Shown: piece by piece, positions 50,299-59,035 of the stretch
Numbering within the stretch: the first letter of the stretch is position 1
How the letters are laid out: the number at the start of each line of letters is the position of its first letter
Position numbers and translations under genes: made by a program
Assembly: GCF_039978735.1 (NCBI RefSeq)
Contig: NZ_JBDWAS010000014.1
Coordinates: forward strand, 147,189-211,188
Reading direction: 5' to 3'
DNA length: 64,000 nucleotides
Origin: Maricaulis sp039978735
Lineage (GTDB): Bacteria; Pseudomonadota; Alphaproteobacteria; Caulobacterales; Maricaulaceae
Notes under the pieces: model-generated
Database searches by the model: none
Told to the model about the DNA's origin: nothing
Seen by the model: only the letters and a program-made list of their open reading frames with translations

Positions 50299-50430
50299 GC
50301 CGATTCCCCAGCCTTCTGTCAAAGTGCGGCGGAGTACAGTCGAAACCCGCTCCAGACGCAAGCCACGGGCTTCACGCGGGACTGCGTCCGGTTATAGTGG
50401 CGCGACATCCGAACCTGACAGGAGCCTGCC

Positions 50431-51498
50431 GTGCGATTCCTTCTCGCTGCCTTGTGTCTGAGCCTTGTTCCGCTGGCAGCGGCGCAGGCGGACGACCCCT
50501 ATACGGTCACCGGCGTGGAGATCGATGCGACCGCCGACAATGCGCTGCAGGCGCAAACCCGGGCGATGCAGCAGGGCCAGCGCGTTGCTGCCCGCCGGCT
50601 GATCGAGCGTCTGACCCTCGCCGAGGACCGGGTCGGCACGCCGCTCGAAAGCGGCGCGTTTACCCTGGACGATGCCATCATCGCGGAAATGATCTCCGGT
50701 CTGCAGATTCGCGACGAGCAGCGCAGCGGCACCCGCTATCTCGCCAAGCTGGATGTCGGCTTCCATCGCCGCTCGGTGTCGCGGGTGCTGGAGAATTACG
50801 GCATTCCCTTTGTCGACAGCCCCGCCCGGGCCACGCTCGTCCTGCCGGTGCTGGATGCCGGCGGCGATCTGGTGCTGTGGCGTGACAATCCCTGGCGTCA
50901 GGCCTGGCAGAGCCGGCGCTTCCGTCATGCGCTGACGCCGATGACTGTGCCCGCGGCCGACCCGGCCATGGCACCGATCACGGCGCGCCAGGCGCTGCAG
51001 CTGGATGAAGCCGCGCTTTCGGCGCTGGCCATGCAGCATGGCGTCACCCGGATCGCGATCCTGCGCGCGGCTCAACAGCCCTCCGAGGCGGTGCGGGCCG
51101 GTGGTTATATGGTGGAGTTTGCCCAGGACGGGACGATGGCCGTCGATACCTGGGGGCCGATGAGTTTCTATGGCGGCTGGGCCGAGGCGGCGGACTTCTT
51201 CGTGATCGAGCGCGAGGATGCCTGGAAGCGCCAGAGCATTGTGCGCGATATGGAAGAAACCGAGTTGCGGGTCACCGTGCTCTACAGCGGGATCGACGAA
51301 TGGCGCCGCCTGCAGACCGCGCTGGCGCGTGCCTCCCTGGTGCGCAATGCCCAGCTCGACGCCCTGTCGCGCGACGGTGCACGCATGACGGTGCAGTATC
51401 GCGGTGCGCTGGATCAGCTGGTCTCGGAACTTGCCGAACGCGGTGCCGCACTGGAAGAACACCCGGAACTGGGCTGGGTGGTGCTGGCTACCCGGTGA
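50431..51498 (+). CDS. DUF2066 domain-containing periplasmic protein
   Basis: 355 residues. A signal peptide (RFLLAALCLSLVPLAAAQADD) is followed by a DUF2066 region covering most of the protein (about 30-350), with the blocks GQRVAARRLIERLTL and VLENYGIPFVDSPARATLVLPVLD. The function is unknown. DUF2066 genes sit in front of hda in many proteobacteria, the order seen here with a 22-base gap. GTG start at 50431 with GGAG 6 bases before it. Confidence 0.8.
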   Translation: MRFLLAALCLSLVPLAAAQADDPYTVTGVEIDATADNALQAQTRAMQQGQRVAARRLIERLTLAEDRVGTPLESGAFTLDDAIIAEMISGLQIRDEQRSGTRYLAKLDVGFHRRSVSRVLENYGIPFVDSPARATLVLPVLDAGGDLVLWRDNPWRQAWQSRRFRHALTPMTVPAADPAMAPITARQALQLDEAALSALAMQHGVTRIAILRAAQQPSEAVRAGGYMVEFAQDGTMAVDTWGPMSFYGGWAEAADFFVIEREDAWKRQSIVRDMEETELRVTVLYSGIDEWRRLQTALARASLVRNAQLDALSRDGARMTVQYRGALDQLVSELAERGAALEEHPELGWVVLATR

Positions 51499-51520
51499 CC
51501 CCTTGAACCGGCGGGCCGAC

Positions 51521-52201
51521 ATGACACCCCAACTGGCACTCGATCTGCCGGCGCGCGAGGATTTCAGCGCGTCCAGCCTGATCCTCGGCCCGTCCAATGC
51601 CGAGGCGCTGGCCGCACTTGGCCGCTGGCCGGACTGGCCGCGCAATGTCATGGCGCTGATCGGGCCGGAAGGGGCAGGCAAGTCGCACCTGGCGACGGTC
51701 TGGGCGCTGCGCTGCGATGCCGAGATCGTCGAGGCCGCGGACCTGGCCGAACGGCTGGCGGACATTGCGCCGGGGCGCCGTGTTCTGGTGGAAGACATCG
51801 ACCGCGCACTGGACGATGACGCGCTCTTCCACACGCTTAACCGTGCCGCCGAGGGCGATATTCCGGCGCTGTTGCTGACCGCCCGCAAACCGCCGGTCCT
51901 GTGGCCCGCACAATTGCCCGATCTGGTGTCGCGGCTGCGGGCGCTGCCGCATGCGGATCTGCACGAGGCCGACGATGAATTGCTCACCCGGCTGATCGAG
52001 AAACAGCTGCAGGACCGGGGCGCCCCGATCCGGCCCGGCGTGATAGACTATCTCCTTCCGCGCATGGAGCGTTCGGCCACGGCGGTACGCCGCATGGTGG
52101 AGCGGATGGACAAGCTGGCGCTCGTGAAGAAAACGCCAATAACACGTGCTATTGCGCGGGAAGTGCTGGAAACCTGCCAGGACAGTGGAGAGACGGAATG
52201 A
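51521..52201 (+). CDS. hda: Replication initiation regulator Hda (HdaA)
   Basis: 226 residues related to DnaA. The N-terminus carries the clamp-binding motif QLALDLP (residues 4-10), then an AAA+ domain with Walker A GPEGAGKSHL (about 47-56) and a Walker B (LVEDIDRALDDDALFH) near 87. The C-terminal part lacks DNA-binding domain IV. Hda with the DNA-loaded clamp stimulates ATP hydrolysis by DnaA and prevents over-initiation. It overlaps ppk by 4 bases (ATGA). The two DnaA boxes upstream of dnaB make this a notable neighbour of DnaA control. Confidence 0.9.
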   Translation: MTPQLALDLPAREDFSASSLILGPSNAEALAALGRWPDWPRNVMALIGPEGAGKSHLATVWALRCDAEIVEAADLAERLADIAPGRRVLVEDIDRALDDDALFHTLNRAAEGDIPALLLTARKPPVLWPAQLPDLVSRLRALPHADLHEADDELLTRLIEKQLQDRGAPIRPGVIDYLLPRMERSATAVRRMVERMDKLALVKKTPITRAIAREVLETCQDSGETE

Positions 52202-54375
52202 ACCTCCCGGCCCGGGACATCGCCGACATCGACGCGTTGATGCAGTCGCCTGCGCGTTATCTGAACCGGGAATTGTCCTGGGTGCGCTTCAATCTGCGTG
52301 TCCTCGAGGAGGCGGAGAATCCGAACCATCCGGTATTCGAACGCCTGCGCTTCCTGTCGATCTCGGCCAGCAATCTGGACGAGTTCTACATGGTCCGCGT
52401 CGCGGGCCTGCGCGCCCAGATGCATTCCGGCGTCACTGCGACCAGTATCGACGGGCTGACACCGGCCGAGCAGCTGGAGCAGATCCACGCCCTGGCCGGC
52501 GAGCTGATGCTCAAGCAGCAGAATCTCTGGCGCAAGCTGAAGACGGAGATGGGCAAGGCCGGGGTGAAGGTCCTCGAACCGCACCAGATCTCAAAGACCG
52601 ACGAGGCCTGGCTGCGCGGCGAGTTTCTCAAACACACCCTGCCGGTGATCACGCCGCTGGCGATCGACCCGGCGCATCCCTTCCCCTTCATTCCCAATCT
52701 GGGTTTCGCGCTGGCGCTGCAATTGCGCAAGCGGGAGGCCGGAAAGCTGATGAATGCGCTGATTCCGCTGCCCAGCGGTGTGAAGCGCTTTGTGGAACTG
52801 CCGACGCGCGCGCGCCGTGATGGCGGCCGGCCGGACCGGCGCTTCATGTCGCTGGAAGCGGTTCTGACCCTGTTCGTCGACACGCTTTTCCCGGGCCATG
52901 AAGTGGTCGGCAAGGGCGTGTTCCGGGTGATCCGCGACAGCGATATCGAGGTCGAGGAAGAGTCCGAAGACCTGATGCTGGAATTCGAGAACCTGCTGAA
53001 ACAGCGCCGCCGCGGCGCCGTGGTCCGCCTGACCATGGAAACCGGCATGCCGCCGGCGCTGCGCGATCTGATCGTCCAGCACATGCATGCCGGTCCGCAG
53101 GACATCGTGCCGGTGAACGGGCTTCTGGGCCTCGCCCAGATCGGCCAGCTGATTCCGGACGACCGGCCGGACCACATGTTCAAACCCTATGAGCCGCGCT
53201 ATCCGGAACGGATCCGCGACCATGGCGGCAATTGCTTCTCGGCGATCCGCGAGAAGGACATCATCGTCCACCACCCCTATGAGAGCTTCGATGTGGTGGT
53301 CGAATTCCTGCGCCAGGCCGCCGCCGATCCGGACGTCATCGCCATCAAGCAGACGCTCTACCGCACCTCCAAGGACAGTCCGATCGTGGCCGCTCTGATC
53401 GAGGCGGCCGAGAGCGGCAAGAATGTCACCGCCCTGGTCGAGCTGAAGGCGCGTTTCGACGAGGAAGCCAATCTGAAATGGGCGCGCGACCTGGAACGCG
53501 CCGGTGTGCAGGTCGTCTACGGTTTCATCGAGTACAAGACCCACGCCAAGATATCGCTGGTGGTGCGGCGCGAGGGTTCGGACCTGCGCACCTATGCCCA
53601 TTTCGGCACCGGCAACTACCACCCGATCACGGCGCGGATCTATACCGACCTGTCCCTGTTCACCGCCGACCCGGCTTTCGGGCGCGATGCAGGGCGGGTG
53701 TTCAACTATGTCACCGGCTATGCGCGCCCGGAGAATCTGGAACGCCTGTCGGTCTCGCCGATCGGCATGAAGGAATTCATTCTCGAACATATCGAGCGCG
53801 AGATCGAGAATGCCCGAGCCGGCAAGCCGGCGGCCGTGTGGGCCAAGCTGAACTCGCTCGTGCATCCGGAGATCATCGATACGCTCTACCGCGCCAGCCA
53901 GGCCGGCGTGCGGGTGGAACTGGTGGTCCGCGGCATCTGCTGCCTGCGTCCGGGGATCAAGGGCCTGTCGGAAAACATCCGCGTCAAATCCATCGTCGGC
54001 CGTTTTCTCGAGCATTCGCGCATCGTGTGCTTTGCCAATGGTGCAGCGATGCCATCGCCCGCGGCCAAGGTGTTCATCTCCTCGGCCGACTGGATGCCGC
54101 GCAATCTGGACCGCCGGGTCGAGCATCTCTGCCCGATCCAGAATCCCACCGTGCACCGGCAGGTTCTGGACCAGATCATGGTTGCCAATCTCAATGATAC
54201 CGATCAGAGCTGGTACATGGATTCAGAGGGCGATTATCACCGTGTCGACACGGCCAATGTCGACAAGCCGTTCAGTGCGCACGCCTATTTCATGACCAAT
54301 CCCAGCCTGTCCGGCCGCGGCCACGCGCTCAAGAACGACCAGCCGCCGACCCTGACCGGCAGTACCGGCAGCTGA
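52198..54375 (+). CDS. ppk1: Polyphosphate kinase 1
   Basis: 725 residues, the normal PPK1 length. The N-terminal start YLNRELSWVRFNLRVLEEA and SISASNLDEFYMVRVAG are typical. The two phospholipase D-like catalytic histidines are His449 (YKTHAKISLVVR) and His606 (FLEHSRIVCF). It makes polyphosphate from ATP. It is coupled to hda (4-base overlap) and followed by ppx after 5 bases, an arrangement shared across alphaproteobacteria. Confidence 0.96.
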   Translation: MNLPARDIADIDALMQSPARYLNRELSWVRFNLRVLEEAENPNHPVFERLRFLSISASNLDEFYMVRVAGLRAQMHSGVTATSIDGLTPAEQLEQIHALAGELMLKQQNLWRKLKTEMGKAGVKVLEPHQISKTDEAWLRGEFLKHTLPVITPLAIDPAHPFPFIPNLGFALALQLRKREAGKLMNALIPLPSGVKRFVELPTRARRDGGRPDRRFMSLEAVLTLFVDTLFPGHEVVGKGVFRVIRDSDIEVEEESEDLMLEFENLLKQRRRGAVVRLTMETGMPPALRDLIVQHMHAGPQDIVPVNGLLGLAQIGQLIPDDRPDHMFKPYEPRYPERIRDHGGNCFSAIREKDIIVHHPYESFDVVVEFLRQAAADPDVIAIKQTLYRTSKDSPIVAALIEAAESGKNVTALVELKARFDEEANLKWARDLERAGVQVVYGFIEYKTHAKISLVVRREGSDLRTYAHFGTGNYHPITARIYTDLSLFTADPAFGRDAGRVFNYVTGYARPENLERLSVSPIGMKEFILEHIEREIENARAGKPAAVWAKLNSLVHPEIIDTLYRASQAGVRVELVVRGICCLRPGIKGLSENIRVKSIVGRFLEHSRIVCFANGAAMPSPAAKVFISSADWMPRNLDRRVEHLCPIQNPTVHRQVLDQIMVANLNDTDQSWYMDSEGDYHRVDTANVDKPFSAHAYFMTNPSLSGRGHALKNDQPPTLTGSTGS

Positions 54376-54380
54376 CCGCC

Positions 54381-55907
54381 TTGGACGAGCCCGCCCAGCC
54401 GATCGAGCCGCTGATCGCGGAAACCGCCATTCATCGTGACATCGCGGTGATCGATGTCGGCTCCAACTCGGTGCGCCTGGTGCATTTCCGGGTCGAGGGG
54501 CGGGCGCTCTGGCCGATCTTCAACGAGAAAGTGATGGCCGGTCTGGGCCGCGGCGTTCGCGAGACAGGGCGTCTGCATGCCGAAGGCCGGGACATCGCCC
54601 TGCGCGCACTAAAACGCTTCCAGCGCCTGCTCGACGCCAAGGGCGTGCGCGAGCGCCATGTCGTGGCCACGGCTGCCGTCCGCAATGCGGTGGACGGTCG
54701 CGCGTTCGTGGCAGAGGCGGCCGAACTGACGGGGCTGGACATCCGGATCCTGTCCGGCGAGGACGAGGCACGCCTGTCTGCAATGGGTGTGCTGACCGGG
54801 ATCCCCGATGCGCGCGGCGTGATGGGCGATCTGGGCGGTTCCAGCTTGGAACTCACACCGATCGCCGACGGTGCTGTGAGCGCGGGCAAGACCTTCGAGC
54901 TCGGCCCGCAGGCCGTGCTGTCCGGTGATCCGTTCGACAGTGCGGCGGCCCAGGCCGTGATCGACGAACGTCTGGCCGAAGGCGGCATCCTGACGGGGCA
55001 GGGCGGCACCTTCTATGCCGTCGGCGGTGCCTGGCGTGCCATGGCGCAGCTGGCCTTTGCCCGGTTCGACCATCCGCTGCATGTCGTGCACCAGTTCGAG
55101 CTGTCGGCTGCCGAAGCGCTGGAACTGGCGCGTCTGGCGACCCGTCTCAGTGCGGCATCCCTGACCGGTGTGCCCGGACTGTCCTCGCGCCGGGTGACCA
55201 CGCTGCCCTATGCTGCACTTCTCCTGCGGCGGGTGATCCGGCATGGCGGGTTCGGGCGCGTCGTGTTCTCGGCCTATGGTGTGCGCGAAGGTGTGCTCGC
55301 CGAGGGCCTGCCGCCTGACCTTCTGGCGACCGATCCGCTGATCGCGGGGGCCGAGACGATGGCCCGTCCGTCTTCGCCCTCACCGGATTTTGGCCGGGCG
55401 CTCGCCGCCTGGATCGCACCGGCGATGCGCGAGGTGGAGACGGCCTTCGATCCGGCGCGCGACCGCGTGCTGCAGGAGGCCGGTGCACGGCTGACCGATC
55501 TGGGTGCGCGCTTCCATCCCGACCACCGGGCCGAACTGGCCCGTGATACCGTGCTGTATGCGCCATTCGCGGGCGTCACCCATGCCGAACGGGCCTTCCT
55601 GGCTGCCGCATTGCACTATCGCTATGCCGGCAAGAGAAGCGAGCTGGAGCCGCATGCCGAGTTCGAGCTCTTGAGCGAGGTGCAGCACAATATCGCCCAG
55701 ATGATGGGCTGTGCTCTGCGTCTGGGCGCGAAACTGTCCGGCCGGGCGCCGCGCCTGCTGGATCGCTTCACCCTGACCGTCACACCGGCCGAGGTCCGCC
55801 TGGCGGTCGATGAGAGCGTGCGCGATCTCTATGTCGAGCGATCCCTGTCCCTGCTGGACAATCTGGCCGGCGCGATCGGCCGCGAAGGGCGTGCCGAGTA
55901 CGTCTAG
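54381..55907 (+). CDS. ppx: Exopolyphosphatase / GppA-type Ppx
   Basis: 508 residues of the Ppx/GppA family, ASKHA fold: IAVIDVGSNSVRLVHFRV near residue 21, then ATAAVRNAVDGRAFV, LSGEDEARLS, and GDLGGSSLEL. A C-terminal HD-like helical domain follows. Ppx removes terminal phosphates from polyphosphate or acts on pppGpp. The start is TTG at 54381, five bases after the ppk stop; no ATG/GTG gives a full N-terminus. The rare TTG could lower expression relative to ppk. Confidence 0.92.
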   Translation: MDEPAQPIEPLIAETAIHRDIAVIDVGSNSVRLVHFRVEGRALWPIFNEKVMAGLGRGVRETGRLHAEGRDIALRALKRFQRLLDAKGVRERHVVATAAVRNAVDGRAFVAEAAELTGLDIRILSGEDEARLSAMGVLTGIPDARGVMGDLGGSSLELTPIADGAVSAGKTFELGPQAVLSGDPFDSAAAQAVIDERLAEGGILTGQGGTFYAVGGAWRAMAQLAFARFDHPLHVVHQFELSAAEALELARLATRLSAASLTGVPGLSSRRVTTLPYAALLLRRVIRHGGFGRVVFSAYGVREGVLAEGLPPDLLATDPLIAGAETMARPSSPSPDFGRALAAWIAPAMREVETAFDPARDRVLQEAGARLTDLGARFHPDHRAELARDTVLYAPFAGVTHAERAFLAAALHYRYAGKRSELEPHAEFELLSEVQHNIAQMMGCALRLGAKLSGRAPRLLDRFTLTVTPAEVRLAVDESVRDLYVERSLSLLDNLAGAIGREGRAEYV

Positions 55908-55964
55908 GACGCAGCGGGCCGGTTATAATTTATCCTCGCCGCGGACTGCAAAAGCCGGCGATTT

Positions 55965-55980
55965 CTTACAGTGGCGTAAG
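55965..55980. promoter_or_regulatory. Inverted repeat between ppx and the GGDEF-EAL gene
   Basis: CTTAC-AGTGGC-GTAAG, an imperfect-spaced 5-bp inverted repeat 46 bases before the GGDEF-EAL start. A consensus -10-like TATAAT (55924-55929) is 35 bases further upstream, without a clear -35. It could be an operator or promoter element for the diguanylate cyclase gene. Confidence 0.3.
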
Positions 55981-56026
55981 GTTTGTCCGACAGTATGGTC
56001 GCGGGATAAACCGGCTCTGCGGACAT

Positions 56027-58330
56027 ATGTTCAAGCGTTTAGGGGAATATCTTTTCGCGCCGGTACCGGTGCCGCAGGACGTGGCAGGCTGGGTGCGGGC
56101 GCGGCAGCTGGACGCGTTTCAGCGCTTCAGCCCGGTCGCGGCCGCGGCCAATATCGCCAATGCGGTACTGGTTGCGGGTGTGATGATACAGACCAGCCAT
56201 ATGTGGTCCGGCCTGTTCTGGGCGCTCGCCATCACCGCGCCCAATCTCTTCCTGCTCTACGGCTGGCTGCGCAAACGCCGGCGCCCGCTGCGCCCCGCGG
56301 CTTCGGAACGGTCGATCAGCCGCAATCTGCGCGACAGTTCGATCCTGGCGCTGGTCTGGGCCGCTTTTCCGATCCTGTTCTATAACTCCATGTCAGGCTC
56401 GTTTCAGGCAGCCGTCGTGGCTGTGACGGTGGGCATGCTGTGCGGCGGCGCCTTCATGCTGTCCAGCCTGCCGCGCGCGGCGATGGCGTGGATCGGCATC
56501 ATCACTGCAGGATCGCTTGTCGCCCTGTTCCAGAACCCGGATCCGGTCGAGCTCTATGTCGCCGCACTGCTGCTGGTCTATTCTGGCGTGCTGGCGCAAT
56601 CGGTCCGCTGGTCCTATTCCGAATTTGTCCGCCGCTTGCTGGGCGAGCGTGTTGCACAACAGCAGACCGAGCTGATCGGTCTCCTGCTGCACGATTTCGA
56701 GGAAGCCGCGTCCGACTGGTTGTGGCGTACCGATACTTCCGGCCGGATCCGTTCCGGCCTGCCGCGCTTCGACCCTGACAGTATCCACTCGGATAATCAG
56801 CCAGCGCCCGCGCTGCTGTCGCTGTTCGAGCGGGATGTGGCCGCCAGCGAGCTGGCGCATCTGATGGCCGGCGAGGAGGCGTTCTCCGATCGAGAGCTGC
56901 GGCTGAAGGGTGACGGCACGGTGCGCTGGGTCAGCCTGACCGGCAAGCCGCGCTACGAGGACGGGTGCTTTACCGGCTATCAGGGCGTGGCCTCGGATAT
57001 CACTGCGACGCGCGAGAGCGCTGAACAGATCGAGTATATGGCCTCGCACGATACCCTGACCGGCCTGGCCAACCGGGCCACGCTTTCGGCACTGCTCGAT
57101 CAGCGCATGCAGTTGCCGGACAGCCGGACGAGCCTGCTATTGCTGGATCTGGACCGTTTCAAGGTCATCAATGACACGATGGGGCACGGGGCTGGCGACC
57201 GCGTGCTGGTGACGATTGCCAGCCGTTTGCGCCATGTCGTGGGCCGGGCCGGCACTGTGTGCCGGATGGGTGGCGACGAGTTCGCCATTGTCCTCACCGA
57301 TCCGGGCCGCGAAGCCCAGTATATCGGGCGTCAGATCGTCGATGCGATCGAATTGCCGATCACGATCGACGATGCCGTGCTGGATTGTTCGACGTGTATC
57401 GGTATCCGCCAGCTCGGCGCCGGTGACACCTGCGTTCAGGCGGTGCTCAGCCAGGCCGATCTTGCGCTGTATCGCGCAAAGGCGAGCGGGCAGGGCAATG
57501 TGGTCGAGTTCGATCACACGATGGATATCGAGGCCCAGGCGCTGATGCAGATGGAGCGGGACCTGAAGGCCGCGATCGACAACAATCAGATCCATCTCTT
57601 GTACCAGCCGCTGATCGATATCGACCGGAACCGGACCACCGGCTGTGAGGCGCTGCTGCGCTGGACACATCCCGAACACGGCAATGTACCGCCTGACCGG
57701 TTCATCGAGCTGGCCGAGCGCAGCGGGCTGATCGTGCCGATGGGCGAATGGGTAATCCGGTCGGTTGTCGCGGCGGCGGCGCGGATCGATCGCGATATCT
57801 GCCTGGCCGTCAACGTGTCGCCGGTGCAATTGCGCAATCCGAACCTGCCTGCCGTCTTCATCGAGGCGCTGACGCGCTACGGGGTCGAGCCGGGCCGTAT
57901 CGAGGTGGAGATCACCGAATCTGTTCTGCTGGCGGATACCGATGCCAATCTGAACGTCCTGCAGAAGCTGCGCGAAATCGGCCTGAAGATCAGCCTGGAC
58001 GATTTCGGCACCGGCTATTCCTCCTTCAGCTATCTGCGCAAATTCGCCTTCGACAAGCTGAAGATCGACCGCTCCTTCGTCGAACCGCTGGACCGCGAGC
58101 CGCAATCCATCTCCATCGTCGGGTCGATCAACGCGCTCGCCCGGGCCCTGCAGATGACGACGGTCGCCGAGGGCGTCGAGACCGAACGCCAGTTCGAGGC
58201 CGTGCGCATTATCGGCTGCGACCAGGCCCAAGGCTATCTCTTCGCAAGGCCACTCACGCTGGACGCGCTGGTCGCACATGTCGAGGCCGAGCGCCGCGAG
58301 GGCGCTTTGAGAATGAGCCGCGCCGGCTGA
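56027..58330 (+). CDS. Membrane PAS-GGDEF-EAL cyclic-di-GMP enzyme
   Basis: 767 residues. Five or six membrane helices (about 40-195) are followed by a PAS-like sensor (about 215-335). The GGDEF domain (about 340-500) has an intact GGDEF at 415-419. The EAL domain (about 510-760) has EAL at 541-543, plus EITES and DDFGTGYSS. Both catalytic signatures are intact, so it could make and break c-di-GMP. The inhibitory I-site (RxxD five residues before GGDEF) is absent; the corresponding residues are GRAG. It follows ppx by 119 bases. Confidence 0.93.
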   Translation: MFKRLGEYLFAPVPVPQDVAGWVRARQLDAFQRFSPVAAAANIANAVLVAGVMIQTSHMWSGLFWALAITAPNLFLLYGWLRKRRRPLRPAASERSISRNLRDSSILALVWAAFPILFYNSMSGSFQAAVVAVTVGMLCGGAFMLSSLPRAAMAWIGIITAGSLVALFQNPDPVELYVAALLLVYSGVLAQSVRWSYSEFVRRLLGERVAQQQTELIGLLLHDFEEAASDWLWRTDTSGRIRSGLPRFDPDSIHSDNQPAPALLSLFERDVAASELAHLMAGEEAFSDRELRLKGDGTVRWVSLTGKPRYEDGCFTGYQGVASDITATRESAEQIEYMASHDTLTGLANRATLSALLDQRMQLPDSRTSLLLLDLDRFKVINDTMGHGAGDRVLVTIASRLRHVVGRAGTVCRMGGDEFAIVLTDPGREAQYIGRQIVDAIELPITIDDAVLDCSTCIGIRQLGAGDTCVQAVLSQADLALYRAKASGQGNVVEFDHTMDIEAQALMQMERDLKAAIDNNQIHLLYQPLIDIDRNRTTGCEALLRWTHPEHGNVPPDRFIELAERSGLIVPMGEWVIRSVVAAAARIDRDICLAVNVSPVQLRNPNLPAVFIEALTRYGVEPGRIEVEITESVLLADTDANLNVLQKLREIGLKISLDDFGTGYSSFSYLRKFAFDKLKIDRSFVEPLDREPQSISIVGSINALARALQMTTVAEGVETERQFEAVRIIGCDQAQGYLFARPLTLDALVAHVEAERREGALRMSRAG

Positions 58331-58394
58331 CCGGGCTCGCCACAGCACGCGCTGCACGCTATCTGGGACGAGACGGATCGCAGGGGATGGCGGC

Positions 58395-58982
58395 GTGAGT
58401 TTTATCGACGGCTACAAACACCAGCTTGTGGGTTATTTCGGCTATTTGCCGGTTTACCGCCCGCTTGAGGATATTGACGGGCCCAAGCAGGAGTTTTCCT
58501 GTCCGCGCGGCGGTCTGGTCATCGGCGGCGGCAGTGGCGAACACCCCGGTCTCGTGCTTCGCGATCCGGCTGGTGCGGTGGCGGAATTCCTGCGCGAGAC
58601 CTGGCCGGAACGTGCAGCCGAAGCCGGGTGGCGCAAGGCGATCCACCACCATCTGCGAACACCCTCAGACTGTCTCGATTTTTCCAGCTGGGACGTCGAG
58701 GACCATGTCCGCTTCTACACACTCTGCACCACGGCTGTGCCGAACCCCTATGATCCGGAAGGCACGGCATCGGGGTTCGAGAGCTGGCTGTGCTGTTCGC
58801 TGGGCGAGTTCGTCTTCTTTGCCATGCCGGAGCTGGCGCGCGGTCTCATCGAGCGTCTCGACGACCCCGCGCGCGATCTGGTGCATGTCTACTGGAACAA
58901 CATCCTGCTGCTACCGCCGGGCCTGCCGCTCTATGCCAATGGCGGCAGTACCTGGGATGCGCGGCTCAAGCCTTTGGACTAA
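58395..58982 (+). CDS. Protein of unknown function downstream of the GGDEF-EAL gene
   Basis: 195 residues, soluble, with no recognised family. Features: an N-terminal YKHQLVGYFGYLPVYRPLED segment, a Gly-rich GLVIGGGSGEHPG, three cysteines (residues 36, 105 and two adjacent in WLCCSLGE), and a Trp-rich C-terminus (VYWNNILLLPP...GSTWDARL). The GTG at 58395 has AGGGGA 7 bases before it. It lies 64 bases after the GGDEF-EAL gene and converges with rnd. It could be an enzyme, given the conserved-looking His/Cys/Trp content, but I cannot say more. Confidence 0.65.
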   Translation: MSFIDGYKHQLVGYFGYLPVYRPLEDIDGPKQEFSCPRGGLVIGGGSGEHPGLVLRDPAGAVAEFLRETWPERAAEAGWRKAIHHHLRTPSDCLDFSSWDVEDHVRFYTLCTTAVPNPYDPEGTASGFESWLCCSLGEFVFFAMPELARGLIERLDDPARDLVHVYWNNILLLPPGLPLYANGGSTWDARLKPLD

Positions 58983-58985
58983 AGC

Positions 58986-59026
58986 GTGATCAGGTGACGT
59001 GAAAACCGGCTCACCGGCTCGATCAC
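58986..59026. terminator. Inverted repeat at the convergent 58395/rnd junction
   Basis: GTGATC (58986-58991) pairs with GATCAC (59021-59026), and inside it GGTGA (58993-58997) pairs with TCACC (59011-59015), leaving a 13-base loop. It sits between two convergent stop codons, where a bidirectional terminator would be expected, but it lacks a T-tract on either strand. Weak. Confidence 0.35.
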
Positions 59027-59035
59027 CCGATCGCC

